From: Oscillospiraceae bacterium
GTDB lineage: Bacteria > Bacillota_A > Clostridia > Oscillospirales > Oscillospiraceae
Direction of reading: 5' to 3'
Assembly: GCA_017398105.1 (NCBI GenBank)
Contig: JAFQHF010000057.1
Span: forward strand, 1-36,252
DNA length: 36,252 nucleotides
The position numbers and the translations under genes are program-made. The notes below the pieces were generated by a model. The model had not been told where the DNA came from and made no database searches. It saw nothing but the letters and a program-made list of their open reading frames with translations. This document shows, in pieces, positions 6,692 through 14,939 of the stretch (positions are counted from its first letter, which is position 1; every line of letters begins with the position of its first letter).

Positions 6692-7186
6692 ATGAAAAAA
6701 GTTGGTATCGTCATGGGCAGCGACAGTGATCTGCCGATCCTGCGTAAGACCATGGACACGCTGTCTTCTCTCGGCATTCCCTTCGAGTGCCATGTTTTCT
6801 CCGCACACCGCACCCCTGTGGAAGCCCGTGATTTTGCGCTGAATGCCCGTGCCAACGGCATCGGTGTCATGATCGCCGCCGCCGGCATGGCCGCCCACCT
6901 GGCCGGTGCCATCGCCGCCAACACCACCCTGCCTGTGATCGGCATTCCCTGCAAGTCCACCTGTCTGGACGGCATGGATGCATTGCTCTCCACCGTTATG
7001 ATGCCCTCCGGCATCCCCGTAGCCACCGTTGCCATCAACGGCGGTGTGAACGCAGCCCTGCTGGCCGCTCAGATCCTGGCTGTTTCCGATGCTGACCTGG
7101 CTGCCAAGCTGGATGCCAAGCGCGCCTCCGATGCCGCCAAGGTTCTGGAAAAGGACGCCGCACTGCAGGCGGAACTGAACAAGTAA
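6692..7186 (+). CDS. purE: 5-(carboxyamino)imidazole ribonucleotide mutase (class I PurE)
   Basis: A 164-residue cytosolic enzyme that makes CAIR in step 6 of purine synthesis. MGSDSD near residue 8, FSAHRTP near 36 and [15 protein letters not shown] near 61-75 are the PurE substrate-binding loops. AAHLAG together with IPC and [10 protein letters not shown] puts it in the class I fold rather than the class II (animal-like, CO2-using) type. Class I enzymes normally use N5-CAIR supplied by PurK, yet no purK is in this operon. ATG at 6692 has AGGAGG 6 bases upstream. First gene of the operon, behind the ZTP riboswitch. Confidence 0.95.
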   Translation: MKKVGIVMGSDSDLPILRKTMDTLSSLGIPFECHVFSAHRTPVEARDFALNARANGIGVMIAAAGMAAHLAGAIAANTTLPVIGIPCKSTCLDGMDALLSTVMMPSGIPVATVAINGGVNAALLAAQILAVSDADLAAKLDAKRASDAAKVLEKDAALQAELNK

Positions 7187-7248
7187 GTAATCTCAATTCA
7201 CATATCCATCCACCTACATTTTCATTTTCAGAAAGAGGTAATTTAACT

Positions 7249-7938
7249 ATGGAAAACCTGAAGCTGCTGTACACCGGTAAGACCAAGAATGTTTATGCCC
7301 TGCCCAACGGCAACTGCCTGCTGCTGTTCAAGGACGACTGCACCGGCAAGGACGGTGTGTTCGATCCCGGCGAGAACTCCGTTGGCCTGACCATCGAAGG
7401 CGTGGGCGATGTGAACCTGCGTATGTCCATCTACTACTTCGAGAAGATCAATGCCGCCGGCATCAAGACCCACTATGTCAACGCTGACCTGGCAAACACC
7501 ACCATGGAAGTTCTGCCCGCCAAGGTCTTCGGCAAGGGCCTGGAAGTCATCTGCCGCCGCAAGGCCGTTGGCTCCTTCTTCCGCCGTTACAACCAGTACT
7601 GCACCGAGGGCCAGGATCTGCCCTACTATGTGGAGACCACCTTCAAGAACGACGCTCTGGGCGATCCCCTGGTCACCAAGGACGGCCTGGTGGATCTGGG
7701 CGTCATGACTGCCGAGCAGTACGATTCCCTGAAGGCTCAGACCCAGGCCATCACCAAGATCGTCGCTGACGACCTGGCCGAGAAGGGCATGGAGCTGTAC
7801 GACATCAAGTTCGAGTTCGGCTACGATCCCGAGGGCAACGTCATGCTGATCGACGAGGTCGCTTCCGGCAACATGCGCGTCTACAAGGACGGCAAGTACA
7901 TCGATCCCATGACCCTGAACGGCCTGTTCTTCGCTTAA
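7249..7938 (+). CDS. purC: SAICAR synthetase
   Basis: A 229-residue enzyme that joins CAIR and aspartate with ATP to form SAICAR. Features: [11 protein letters not shown] near residue 6 for the glycine-rich ATP loop, the [15 protein letters not shown] stretch near 100, and [10 protein letters not shown] with the following [11 protein letters not shown] near 190-206. This last motif replaces the IDE-SPD-TCR form of the best known enzymes and is, as I recall, usual for the clostridial branch. AAAGAGG lies 10 bases before the start. 62 bases separate it from purE, and a fold-back repeat separates it from purF. Confidence 0.95.
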   Translation: MENLKLLYTGKTKNVYALPNGNCLLLFKDDCTGKDGVFDPGENSVGLTIEGVGDVNLRMSIYYFEKINAAGIKTHYVNADLANTTMEVLPAKVFGKGLEVICRRKAVGSFFRRYNQYCTEGQDLPYYVETTFKNDALGDPLVTKDGLVDLGVMTAEQYDSLKAQTQAITKIVADDLAEKGMELYDIKFEFGYDPEGNVMLIDEVASGNMRVYKDGKYIDPMTLNGLFFA

Positions 7939-7974
7939 TCATTCCAACATCCGCATCGACTCGTTTATCGTTTT

Positions 7975-8058
7975 GTCATTGCGAGCCAGTGCGCACACTG
8001 GCGTGGCAATCTCCTTTGATACTGGGGATTGCCACGTCGCTTCGCTCTGCGCAATGAC
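7975..8058. repeat. Fold-back repeat between purC and purF
   Basis: Outer arms GTCATTGCG (7975-7983) and CGCAATGAC (8050-8058) enclose an internal palindrome GCCAGTG/CACTGGC (7985-8002) and a further pair GTGGCAATC/GATTGCCAC (8003-8011 with 8027-8035). The whole 84-bp unit can form a branched hairpin in the operon mRNA just ahead of the purF ribosome-binding site (8068-8073). The CATTGCGAG..GTGGCAATC sequence resembles a dispersed repeat I recall from other bacterial genomes. Confidence 0.8.
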
Positions 8059-8082
8059 ACTGAATTAGGAGGATATCGAAAT

Positions 8083-9504
8083 ATGGGTGGTTTCTTCGGG
8101 GCAATTTCCCGCAAAAACTGCAAATACGATGTGTTTTTCGGCACGGATTACCATTCCCACCTTGGTACCAAGCGGGGCGGTCTCGCCTTCTATGACGAGG
8201 CTCAGGGCTTCCAGCGCCAGATCCACAACATCGAGAACACCCCTTTCCGCACCAAATTTGAAGGCGATCTGAACAAGATGAGCGGCACCGCCGGCATCGG
8301 CTGCATTTCCGATACCGATCCCCAGCCTCTGCTGGTCCGCAGCCACCTGGGCATGTTCGCCATTGCCAATGTGGGCATCATCAACAACATGGAAACGATC
8401 GTGGAAGAAACCTTCGCCGCTCCCGGCCACTATTTCATGGCCATGTCCTCCGGCAAGGTCAACTCTTCCGAGCTGATCGCAGCGCTGATCAACCGCTGCG
8501 GCGATCTGGTGGAAGGCATCAAGTATGCCCAGGAGCTGATCGAAGGCACCTGCACCATCCTGCTGCTGACCCCCGACGGCATCATTGCCGCCCGTGACAA
8601 GGTAGGCCGTCTGCCTATCGTCATCGGCAAAAACGAAAACGGCTGCTGTGTCTCCATGGAATCCTTCGCCTGCCAGAAGCTGGGCTACCAGCCCTGCTAT
8701 AACCTGGGCCCCGGCGAGATCGTGAAGGTCACCGCCGACGGCTTCCAGCAGCTGGCAGCCCCCGGCGACAAGATGAAGATCTGTGCCTTCCTGTGGAGCT
8801 ACTACGGCTACCCCAACTCCAACTACGAGGGCATGAATGTGGAAGTCATGCGCTGCCGCAACGGCGAGATCATGGCCCGGGAAGAAGAAAAGAACGGCAC
8901 CATGCCCGATGTGGACTACATCGCCGGCGTGCCCGATTCCGGCCTGCCCCATGCCATCGGCTATGCCAACCACTCCCACAAGCCCTTTGCCCGTCCCTTC
9001 GTCAAGTACACCCCCACCTGGGCCCGTTCCTTCACACCCAGCAACCAGGAGGTGCGCAATCTGATCGCGGAAATGAAGCAGATCCCCGTGCCGGAGCTGA
9101 TCGAGGGCAAAAAGCTGCTGCTGGTGGACGACTCCATCGTCCGGGGCACCCAGCTGCGGGAGACCGTGGATTTCCTGTACAAGTCCGGTGCCAAGGAAGT
9201 CCATATGCGCTCTGCCTGCCCCCCCATCATGTACGGCTGCAAATTCCTGAACTTCTCCCGCAGTAACTCCGAAATGGAACTGCTGACCCGTAAGACCATC
9301 CAGAATCTGGAAGGTGCCAGAGGACAGCAGCATCTGGACGAATATGCCGATGCCACCACCGAGCGCGGCCAGTGCCTCCTGAAATCCATCTGCGAAGAGA
9401 TGGGCTTCGACTCCCTGGGCTATCAGACCCTGGACGGCCTGCTGGAAGCCATCGGTCTGGACCGGGATAAGGTCTGCACCTACTGCTGGACCGGCGAGGA
9501 GTAA
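8083..9504 (+). CDS. purF: PurF-type amidophosphoribosyltransferase with degenerate glutaminase domain
   Basis: A 473-residue homologue of the enzyme that makes phosphoribosylamine from PRPP, the first purine step. The PRPP loop LLLVDDSIVRGT (346-357) is intact, as are Cys234, Cys386, Cys465 and Cys468, which align with the four Fe-S ligands of B. subtilis PurF. The N-terminal glutaminase domain is present in length but its active site is not: the protein starts MGGFFG where others have MCG, the Arg of GHVRY is lost (GIGCI), HNGN reads NVGI, and the SDTE Asp reads NSSE. It should therefore use free ammonia or ammonia from a partner. ATG at 8083 follows AGGAGG at 8068-8073; earlier in-frame starts lie in the repeat and restore no Cys. 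Confidence 0.9.
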   Translation: MGGFFGAISRKNCKYDVFFGTDYHSHLGTKRGGLAFYDEAQGFQRQIHNIENTPFRTKFEGDLNKMSGTAGIGCISDTDPQPLLVRSHLGMFAIANVGIINNMETIVEETFAAPGHYFMAMSSGKVNSSELIAALINRCGDLVEGIKYAQELIEGTCTILLLTPDGIIAARDKVGRLPIVIGKNENGCCVSMESFACQKLGYQPCYNLGPGEIVKVTADGFQQLAAPGDKMKICAFLWSYYGYPNSNYEGMNVEVMRCRNGEIMAREEEKNGTMPDVDYIAGVPDSGLPHAIGYANHSHKPFARPFVKYTPTWARSFTPSNQEVRNLIAEMKQIPVPELIEGKKLLLVDDSIVRGTQLRETVDFLYKSGAKEVHMRSACPPIMYGCKFLNFSRSNSEMELLTRKTIQNLEGARGQQHLDEYADATTERGQCLLKSICEEMGFDSLGYQTLDGLLEAIGLDRDKVCTYCWTGEE

Positions 9505-9586
9505 GTTGACAATTGACAATGGACAGTTGACAGTTTGTCCATCGTCAAAGCTATCATTGTCAACTGTCAATTTTCAACTGTCAACT
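9505..9586. repeat. TTGACA-like heptamer array, inverted pair, between purF and purM
   Basis: Degenerate 7-bp repeats of TTGACAA/TTGACAG type run from 9505 to about 9535, and their reverse complements (TGTCAACTGTCAA) run from about 9556 to 9586, so the whole folds back. The same motif occurs at 13570-13641 and, half only, at 33230-33260. Confidence 0.82.
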
Positions 9587-9622
9587 CTGTAACTATAACT
9601 TCTTTCAAAGGAGCTAACAAAA

Positions 9623-10672
9623 ATGGATCACAAGAATTCCTATTCCGCCAGCTATGCTGCCGCCGGTGTGGATATCACCGCCGGTTACCGTGCTGTGGAA
9701 CTGATGAAGAAGCACGTTGCCCGCACCCGCAACGAAGGCTGCCTGGATGACGTGGGCGGCTTCGGCGGCTGCTTCGGTCTGCCCATCGCCGGTATGGAGG
9801 AGCCCGTTCTGGTCTCCGGCACCGACGGCTGCGGCACCAAGGTCAAGCTGGCCATCCTGATGGACAAGCACGACACCATCGGCATCGACGCCGTTGCCAT
9901 GTGCGTCAACGATATCATCTGCGTGGGCGCAAAGCCCCTGTTCTTCCTGGACTACATCGCCTGCGGCAAGAACATCCCCGAGAAGATCGCTGAGATCGTC
10001 GGCGGCGTGGCTGAAGGCTGTGTCCAGTCCGGCGCTGCCCTGATCGGCGGCGAAACTGCCGAGCATCCCGGCATGATGCCCGTGGAAGACTACGACCTGG
10101 CCGGCTTCGCCGTGGGTATCGTGGACAAGAAGAAGATCCTGGACAACTCCAAAATGGCTGTGGGCGATGTTGTCATCGCTCTGCCCTCCACCGGCATCCA
10201 TTCCAACGGCTTCTCCCTGTGCCGCAAGGTCTTCGACATCGACAACAACAATCCCGAGCTGTACATCCCCAGAGAGGAGCTGGACGGCAAATCTATTGCC
10301 GAGGCTCTGCTGGTTCCCACCAAGATCTACGTCAAGCCCGTGCTGGCTCTGCTGGAGAAGGTCAATGTCAAGGGCATCTCCCACATCACCGGCGGCGGCT
10401 TCTACGAGAACATTCCCCGTTCCATCCCCGACGGCCTGTGCGCCAAGATCGACAAGTCTGCCGTTAAGGTTCTGCCCATCTTCGATGTCATCGCCAAGTG
10501 GGGCAACATCCCCGAGCGCGACATGTACAACACCTACAACATGGGTGTCGGCATGAGCATCGTGGTTCCTGCTGAAGAGGTCGAAACCTCCCTGTCTTGC
10601 CTTCAGGACAACGGCATCGACGCTTACGTCATCGGTGAAATCATCGCCGGTGAAGAAAAGGTGATCCTGTAA
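9623..10672 (+). CDS. purM: Phosphoribosylformylglycinamidine cyclo-ligase (AIR synthetase)
   Basis: A 349-residue enzyme that closes the imidazole ring to AIR with ATP. SGTDGCGTKVKLA near residue 66 and LIGGETAEHPGMMP near 140 are the ATP-binding signatures; GIHSNGFSLCRKVF and ISHITGGGFYENIPR complete the family set. Length is normal. AAAGGAG lies 7 bases before the ATG. The stop codon overlaps the purN start by one base (TAATG), so these two are translationally coupled. Confidence 0.96.
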   Translation: MDHKNSYSASYAAAGVDITAGYRAVELMKKHVARTRNEGCLDDVGGFGGCFGLPIAGMEEPVLVSGTDGCGTKVKLAILMDKHDTIGIDAVAMCVNDIICVGAKPLFFLDYIACGKNIPEKIAEIVGGVAEGCVQSGAALIGGETAEHPGMMPVEDYDLAGFAVGIVDKKKILDNSKMAVGDVVIALPSTGIHSNGFSLCRKVFDIDNNNPELYIPREELDGKSIAEALLVPTKIYVKPVLALLEKVNVKGISHITGGGFYENIPRSIPDGLCAKIDKSAVKVLPIFDVIAKWGNIPERDMYNTYNMGVGMSIVVPAEEVETSLSCLQDNGIDAYVIGEIIAGEEKVIL

Positions 10673-11271
10673 TGGCAAAGACGAAAATTGCCGTTCTGGT
10701 CTCCGGCGGCGGCACCAATCTGCAGGCGCTGATCGATGCCCAGGGCACTGTCCTCAACAGCGGCGAGATCACTCTGGTGGTCTCCAATGCCCGGGGTGCC
10801 TACGCCCTGGAGCGTGCCAAAAAGGCGGGCATCGCCACCGAGACTGTGCTGAAGAAGGAATGCGGCTCCCAGGCAGCTTTCGAAGATAAGCTGATGGAGA
10901 TCCTCACTGCCCACGGCATTGAGATCATCATTCTGGCCGGCTTCATGACCATTCTCACCGAGCGCTTCACCTCCCGGTATCCCAGGCGGATTCTGAACGT
11001 GCATCCTGCCCTGATCCCTTCCTTCTGCGGCGAGGGCTTCTACGGTCTGCGGGTTCACCAGGCTGCACTAGATTACGGTGTGAAGGTCACCGGTGCCACC
11101 GTGCACTTTGTCAACGAGATCCCCGACGGCGGCGAGATCATCGCCCAGAAGGCCGTCTACATTGAAGAAGGCGACACCCCCGAAATTCTGCAGCGCCGGG
11201 TCATGGAGCAGGCCGAGTGGATTCTGCTTCCCCAGGCCGCCGAAAAAGTCTGCGCCGACTTACAAAAATAA
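10672..11271 (+). CDS. purN: Phosphoribosylglycinamide formyltransferase
   Basis: A 199-residue enzyme that transfers a formyl group from 10-formyl-THF to GAR. LVSGGGTNLQALIDA at the N-terminus binds the phosphate; ILNVHPALIPSF contains the catalytic Asn and His, and ATVHFVNEIPDGGEII carries the conserved Asp region. Normal length. Overlaps purM by one base. As a 10-formyl-THF user, it is one of the steps whose failure the upstream ZTP riboswitch indirectly reports. Confidence 0.96.
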   Translation: MAKTKIAVLVSGGGTNLQALIDAQGTVLNSGEITLVVSNARGAYALERAKKAGIATETVLKKECGSQAAFEDKLMEILTAHGIEIIILAGFMTILTERFTSRYPRRILNVHPALIPSFCGEGFYGLRVHQAALDYGVKVTGATVHFVNEIPDGGEIIAQKAVYIEEGDTPEILQRRVMEQAEWILLPQAAEKVCADLQK

Positions 11272-11276
11272 GCTCT

Positions 11277-11413
11277 GTAGGGCGGGGTCATGACCCCGCC
11301 GGGCAGGCATCGATACCTGCCCAACTACTGGATAACCGAAAACAATACATACCGCTTCTATCCAAATACCCAGTTTTCAAACCGGGTCGGCGGGGTCATG
11401 ACCCCGTCCTACA
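11277..11413. repeat. Paired palindrome element, family B (copy 1), purN-purO gap
   Basis: The left palindrome GTAGGGCGGGGTCATGACCCCGCC (first part) begins at 11277, six bases after the purN stop. The right inverted copy ends CCCGTCCTAC at 11413. About 95 bp lies between. It fills the intergenic gap except for the purO ribosome-binding site. Its centre TCATGA is palindromic. Same architecture as family A but different sequence. Confidence 0.87.
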
Positions 11414-11436
11414 ATCTGTTTTTGGGAGAGATACCA

Positions 11437-12150
11437 ATGAACGTCTACGAAATCAAGTCCATGGCTGAGCGCCTGGACGGCAATACCTATCCCGGCCGCG
11501 GCATCGTGCTGGGCATCACCCCCGATGGCAAGAAGGCCGTCGCAGCCTACTTCATCATGGGCCGCTCCGTCAATTCCCGGAACCGTGTCTTCATTCAGGA
11601 GCCCGACGGCATCCGTACCGAGGCCCACGATCCCGCTCTGATGAAGGATCCCCACCTGATCATCTACCATCCCGTCCGGGAAGCCGGCAACGGCCTGATC
11701 GTCACCAACGGTGACCAGACCGATACCATCTGGGAGTACCTGGCCAAGGGCGAGAGCTGGGAAGCCGCCCTGCGTACCCGCATGTTCGAGGACGACGGCC
11801 CCAACTGGACCCCCCGTATCTCCGGCATCCAGGCAAACGACGGCTCCTACAAGATGTCCATCCTGAAGGCTGCCGATCCCGAGGGCAACGCCTGCGCCCG
11901 CTTCTTCTGGGAGTACCCCGCCACTGCCGGTCTGGGTCATTTCCTGCACACCTATGTCTGCGACGGCAACCCCGTGATCCCCACCTTCCAGGGCGAGCCC
12001 GAGCGCGTTTCCATCCCCGCTGACATTGATGCCTTCACCAATGAGCTGTGGACCAACCTGAACGAGAACAACAAGATCTCCCTGTTCGTCCGCTACACCG
12101 ACCTGGCCACCCGCGAGGTCGAACAGCGTATCATCAACAAGCATCAGTAA
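11437..12150 (+). CDS. purO: IMP cyclohydrolase, PurO type
   Basis: A 237-residue protein of the PurO-like IMP cyclohydrolase family, first described in archaea, which closes the second ring of IMP from FAICAR. The signature NTYPGRGIVLGITPDGKKA is at residues 16-34, followed by AYFIMGRSVNSRNRVF. In most bacteria this reaction is done by the N-terminal domain of PurH; here the next gene lacks that domain, so the two separate genes together replace PurH. The ATG at 11437 is preceded by GGGAGAG. The frame is open back through the repeat to 11290, but that extension is repeat sequence. Confidence 0.92.
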   Translation: MNVYEIKSMAERLDGNTYPGRGIVLGITPDGKKAVAAYFIMGRSVNSRNRVFIQEPDGIRTEAHDPALMKDPHLIIYHPVREAGNGLIVTNGDQTDTIWEYLAKGESWEAALRTRMFEDDGPNWTPRISGIQANDGSYKMSILKAADPEGNACARFFWEYPATAGLGHFLHTYVCDGNPVIPTFQGEPERVSIPADIDAFTNELWTNLNENNKISLFVRYTDLATREVEQRIINKHQ

Positions 12151-12167
12151 ATCTAATTGCTGCATCC

Positions 12168-12305
12168 GTAGGGCGGGGGCATGCCCCCGCCGACCAGGTA
12201 ATATCAACATTCTGGTATCGAGTGCTCCAGGAATGCAGCAAATTTGATAAAAATTCATCTTTCCCGTCATCCGACCGGATCGGCGGGGTCATGCCCCCGC
12301 CCTAC
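12168..12305. repeat. Paired palindrome element, family B (copy 2), purO-purH gap
   Basis: Left palindrome from 12168 (GTAGGGCGGGGGCATGCCC.. form, with GCATGC centre), right copy ending CCGCCCTAC at 12305. It begins 18 bases after the purO stop and ends 10 bases before the next gene's GGAGG. Confidence 0.87.
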
Positions 12306-12329
12306 ATACTATAATTGGAGGTCATTCCC

Positions 12330-13514
12330 ATGACTAATTTCGAGCTGAAGTACGGCTGCAACCCCAACCAGAAGCCTGCTTCCCTGTACATGCACGATGG
12401 CAGCGAGCTGCCCATCACCATCCTGAACGGCCGTCCCGGCTACATCAACTTTATGGACGCCCTGAACTCCTGGCAGCTGGTCAAGGAGCTGAAGGAAGCC
12501 ACCGGCATGGCTTGCGCCACCTCCTTCAAGCACGTTTCACCCACTTCCGCCGCTGTGGGCAAGCCCCTGCCCCTGGATCTGAAGAAGGCCTGCTTTGTGG
12601 AAGATCTGGAAGGCCTGGACGAGAATCCTCTGGCCTGCGCTTACGTCCGTGCCCGCGGCACTGACCGTCTGTGCTCCTTCGGTGACTGGGTCGCTCTGTC
12701 CGATGTCTGCGACGAGATGACCGCAAAGCTGATCGCTCCCGAGGTTTCCGACGGCGTTATCGCCCCCGGCTACACCGATGAGGCTCTGGCTATCCTGAAG
12801 GCCAAGCGCAAGGGCTCCTACAATGTGGTCGCCATCGACCCCAACTATGTTCCCGATCCCCAGGAGCGCAAGCAGATCTTCGGCATCACCTTCGAGCAGG
12901 GCCGCAACAACTTCAAGATCGGTGAGCATCTGCTGCAGAACGTGGTTACCGAGACCAAGGAGCTGCCCGAGGATGCCAAGATCGACCTGATCGTCTCCCT
13001 GATCACCCTGAAGTACACCCAGTCCAACTCTGTCTGCTTCGCTTACGACGGCCAGGCCATCGGTGTCGGTGCCGGCCAGCAGTCCAGAGTCCACTGTGTC
13101 CGTCTTGCCGGCGGCAAGGCTGACACCTGGTTCCTGCGTCAGCATCCCAAGACCCTGAATCTGCCCTTCCGTGCTGACCTGGGCCGTCCCGGCCGCGACA
13201 ATGTCATCGACGGCTACATCAACGGCAACGAGGAAGATGTCTGCGCCGAGGGTATCTGGCAGAACTACTTCACCGAGCGTCCCGAGCCTCTGACCGCCGA
13301 AGAAAAGCGTGCATGGCTGGACTCCCGTGATGCCGTGTCCCTGGGCTCCGATGCCTTCTTCCCCTTCCCCGACTCCGTCAAGCGCGGCGTTGCTTCCGGT
13401 GTCAAGTACATCGCACAGCCCGGCGGTTCCATCCGTGACGATCTGGTCATCGCTGAGTGCGACAAGAACGGCATCGCCATGGCCTTCACCGGCATGCGTC
13501 TGTTCCATCACTAA
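12330..13514 (+). CDS. purH: AICAR transformylase, stand-alone PurH C-terminal-type enzyme
   Basis: A 394-residue protein matching only the AICAR formyltransferase part of PurH; it adds the last formyl group from 10-formyl-THF to AICAR, giving FAICAR for PurO. Catalytic Lys-His appear in TSFKHVSPTSAAVG (about 67-80). KYTQSNSVCFAYDGQ, GVGAGQQSRVHCVRLAG, FFPFPDSV and YIAQPGGSIRDD are further family motifs, and it ends TGMRLFHH. The N-terminal cyclohydrolase domain of bifunctional PurH is absent. ATG at 12330 has GGAGG 10 bases upstream. Its substrate ZMP is the riboswitch ligand family, so a block here should switch the operon on. Confidence 0.94.
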   Translation: MTNFELKYGCNPNQKPASLYMHDGSELPITILNGRPGYINFMDALNSWQLVKELKEATGMACATSFKHVSPTSAAVGKPLPLDLKKACFVEDLEGLDENPLACAYVRARGTDRLCSFGDWVALSDVCDEMTAKLIAPEVSDGVIAPGYTDEALAILKAKRKGSYNVVAIDPNYVPDPQERKQIFGITFEQGRNNFKIGEHLLQNVVTETKELPEDAKIDLIVSLITLKYTQSNSVCFAYDGQAIGVGAGQQSRVHCVRLAGGKADTWFLRQHPKTLNLPFRADLGRPGRDNVIDGYINGNEEDVCAEGIWQNYFTERPEPLTAEEKRAWLDSRDAVSLGSDAFFPFPDSVKRGVASGVKYIAQPGGSIRDDLVIAECDKNGIAMAFTGMRLFHH

Positions 13515-13569
13515 GATTTCACCTCAGGGGACAGCCCAAATGGGCTGCCCCCTGTCGGTGCGCTATAGC

Positions 13570-13641
13570 CAATTGACAGTGTACAGTTGACAGTTGTCAA
13601 TCCCGTGTATAACTGTCAACTGTCAATTATCAACTGTCAAC
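13570..13641. repeat. TTGACA-like heptamer array, inverted pair, between purH and purD
   Basis: AATTGACAGTGTACAGTTGA-type repeats (13571-13595) face reverse complements (13611-13641). Same family as 9505-9586. It is preceded at 13526-13552 by a GGGGACAGCCC/GGGCTGCCCC hairpin that lacks a T-run. Confidence 0.8.
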
Positions 13642-13661
13642 TTGTTTAGGAGGTCATTCCC

Positions 13662-14927
13662 ATGAAATTACTCGTTGTGGGCGGCGGCGGCCGTGAGCAC
13701 GCCATCATCCGCTCCCTGAAAAAGAATCCCGCAGTTACCGAAATTTTCGCCTGCCCCGGCAACGGCGGCATTGCTGCGGATGCCACCTGCGTTGCCATCG
13801 GCGCTACTGATATCGACAAGATCGTGGAATTTGCCGTGGTCAATGCCATTGACTACGCCGTGGTCGCTCCCGATGATCCCCTGGTCCTGGGCTGCGTGGA
13901 TGCCCTGGAAGCCAAGGGTATCCCCTGCTTCGGCCCCCGGGCCAATGCCGCCATCATCGAAGGCAGCAAGGTCTTCTCCAAGAACCTGATGAAGAAGTAC
14001 GGCATCCCCACCGCGGAATACGAAGTCTTCGAGGATATGGCCGCTGCCCTGGCCTACCTGGAAACCGCTCCTATCCCCACCGTCATCAAGGCCGACGGCC
14101 TGGCACTGGGCAAGGGTGTCATCATCGCCCAGACCCGGGAAGAAGCCATGCAGGCCGTCCGGGACATGATGGAAGGCGGCATTTTCGGTGCTTCCGGCAG
14201 CCGTGTTGTTATCGAGGAATTCCTCACCGGCCCCGAAGTTTCCGTGCTGGCCTTCACCGACGGCAACGTGGTCAAGCCCATGGTCTCCTCCATGGACCAC
14301 AAGCGCATCGGCGACAACGACACCGGCCTGAACACCGGCGGCATGGGCACCATTGCCCCCAACCCCTACTACACCGATGCCGTTGCCGAGGAGTGCATGA
14401 AGACCATCTTCCTGCCCACCATCGCCGCCATGAATGCCGAGGGCCGCACCTTCAAGGGCTGCCTGTACTTCGGCCTGATGATCACCCCCAAGGGTCCCAA
14501 GGTCATTGAGTACAACTGCCGTTTCGGCGACCCCGAAACCCAGGTCGTCCTGCCCCTGCTGGAAAGCGACCTGCTGACCGTCATGCAGGCCACCACCAAC
14601 GGCACCCTGGCCGAGACCGAGGTCAAGTTTGCCGATAAGCACGCCTGCTGCGTCATTCTGGCATCCAACGGCTATCCCACCAGCTACAAGAAGGGCTTCG
14701 AGATGTCCTTCACCGAAGAAGCCCTGGCAGCTACCTTCGTTGCCGGTGCCAAGCTGGAAAACGGCAAACTGGTCACCTCCGGCGGCCGTGTCACCGGTAC
14801 CACCGCTATTGCTTCCTCTCTGGAAGAGGCCATTAAGGAAGCCTACCGTCTGTCCGACGGTGTCAAGTTCGAAGGCGCCTACCGCCGCTCCGACATTGGC
14901 CAGCGCGCCCTGCAGGCCCTGAAATAA
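13662..14927 (+). CDS. purD: Phosphoribosylamine-glycine ligase (GAR synthetase)
   Basis: A 421-residue ATP-grasp enzyme that joins phosphoribosylamine and glycine. LVVGGGGREHAI opens the N-domain; VIKADGLALGKGV near residue 142 is the ATP-grasp loop, and EYNCRFGDPETQVVLPLL near 284 holds the Mg-binding Glu and Asn. Normal length. AGGAGG lies 9 bases before the ATG, in a leader segment (GGAGGTCATTCCC) identical to that of purH. It uses the unstable product of PurF, so efficient coupling with PurF matters. Confidence 0.96.
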   Translation: MKLLVVGGGGREHAIIRSLKKNPAVTEIFACPGNGGIAADATCVAIGATDIDKIVEFAVVNAIDYAVVAPDDPLVLGCVDALEAKGIPCFGPRANAAIIEGSKVFSKNLMKKYGIPTAEYEVFEDMAAALAYLETAPIPTVIKADGLALGKGVIIAQTREEAMQAVRDMMEGGIFGASGSRVVIEEFLTGPEVSVLAFTDGNVVKPMVSSMDHKRIGDNDTGLNTGGMGTIAPNPYYTDAVAEECMKTIFLPTIAAMNAEGRTFKGCLYFGLMITPKGPKVIEYNCRFGDPETQVVLPLLESDLLTVMQATTNGTLAETEVKFADKHACCVILASNGYPTSYKKGFEMSFTEEALAATFVAGAKLENGKLVTSGGRVTGTTAIASSLEEAIKEAYRLSDGVKFEGAYRRSDIGQRALQALK

Positions 14928-14939
14928 GCAGTTATTTCT

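Noticed and set aside
11290..11436. In-frame N-terminal extension of the purO gene through the repeat
   Set aside because: The frame is open by chance of the palindrome; a good ribosome-binding site and the family start lie at 11437.
13526..13552. Terminator after the AICAR transformylase gene
   Set aside because: The stem is good but no T-run follows on the plus strand, and purD clearly continues the operon.
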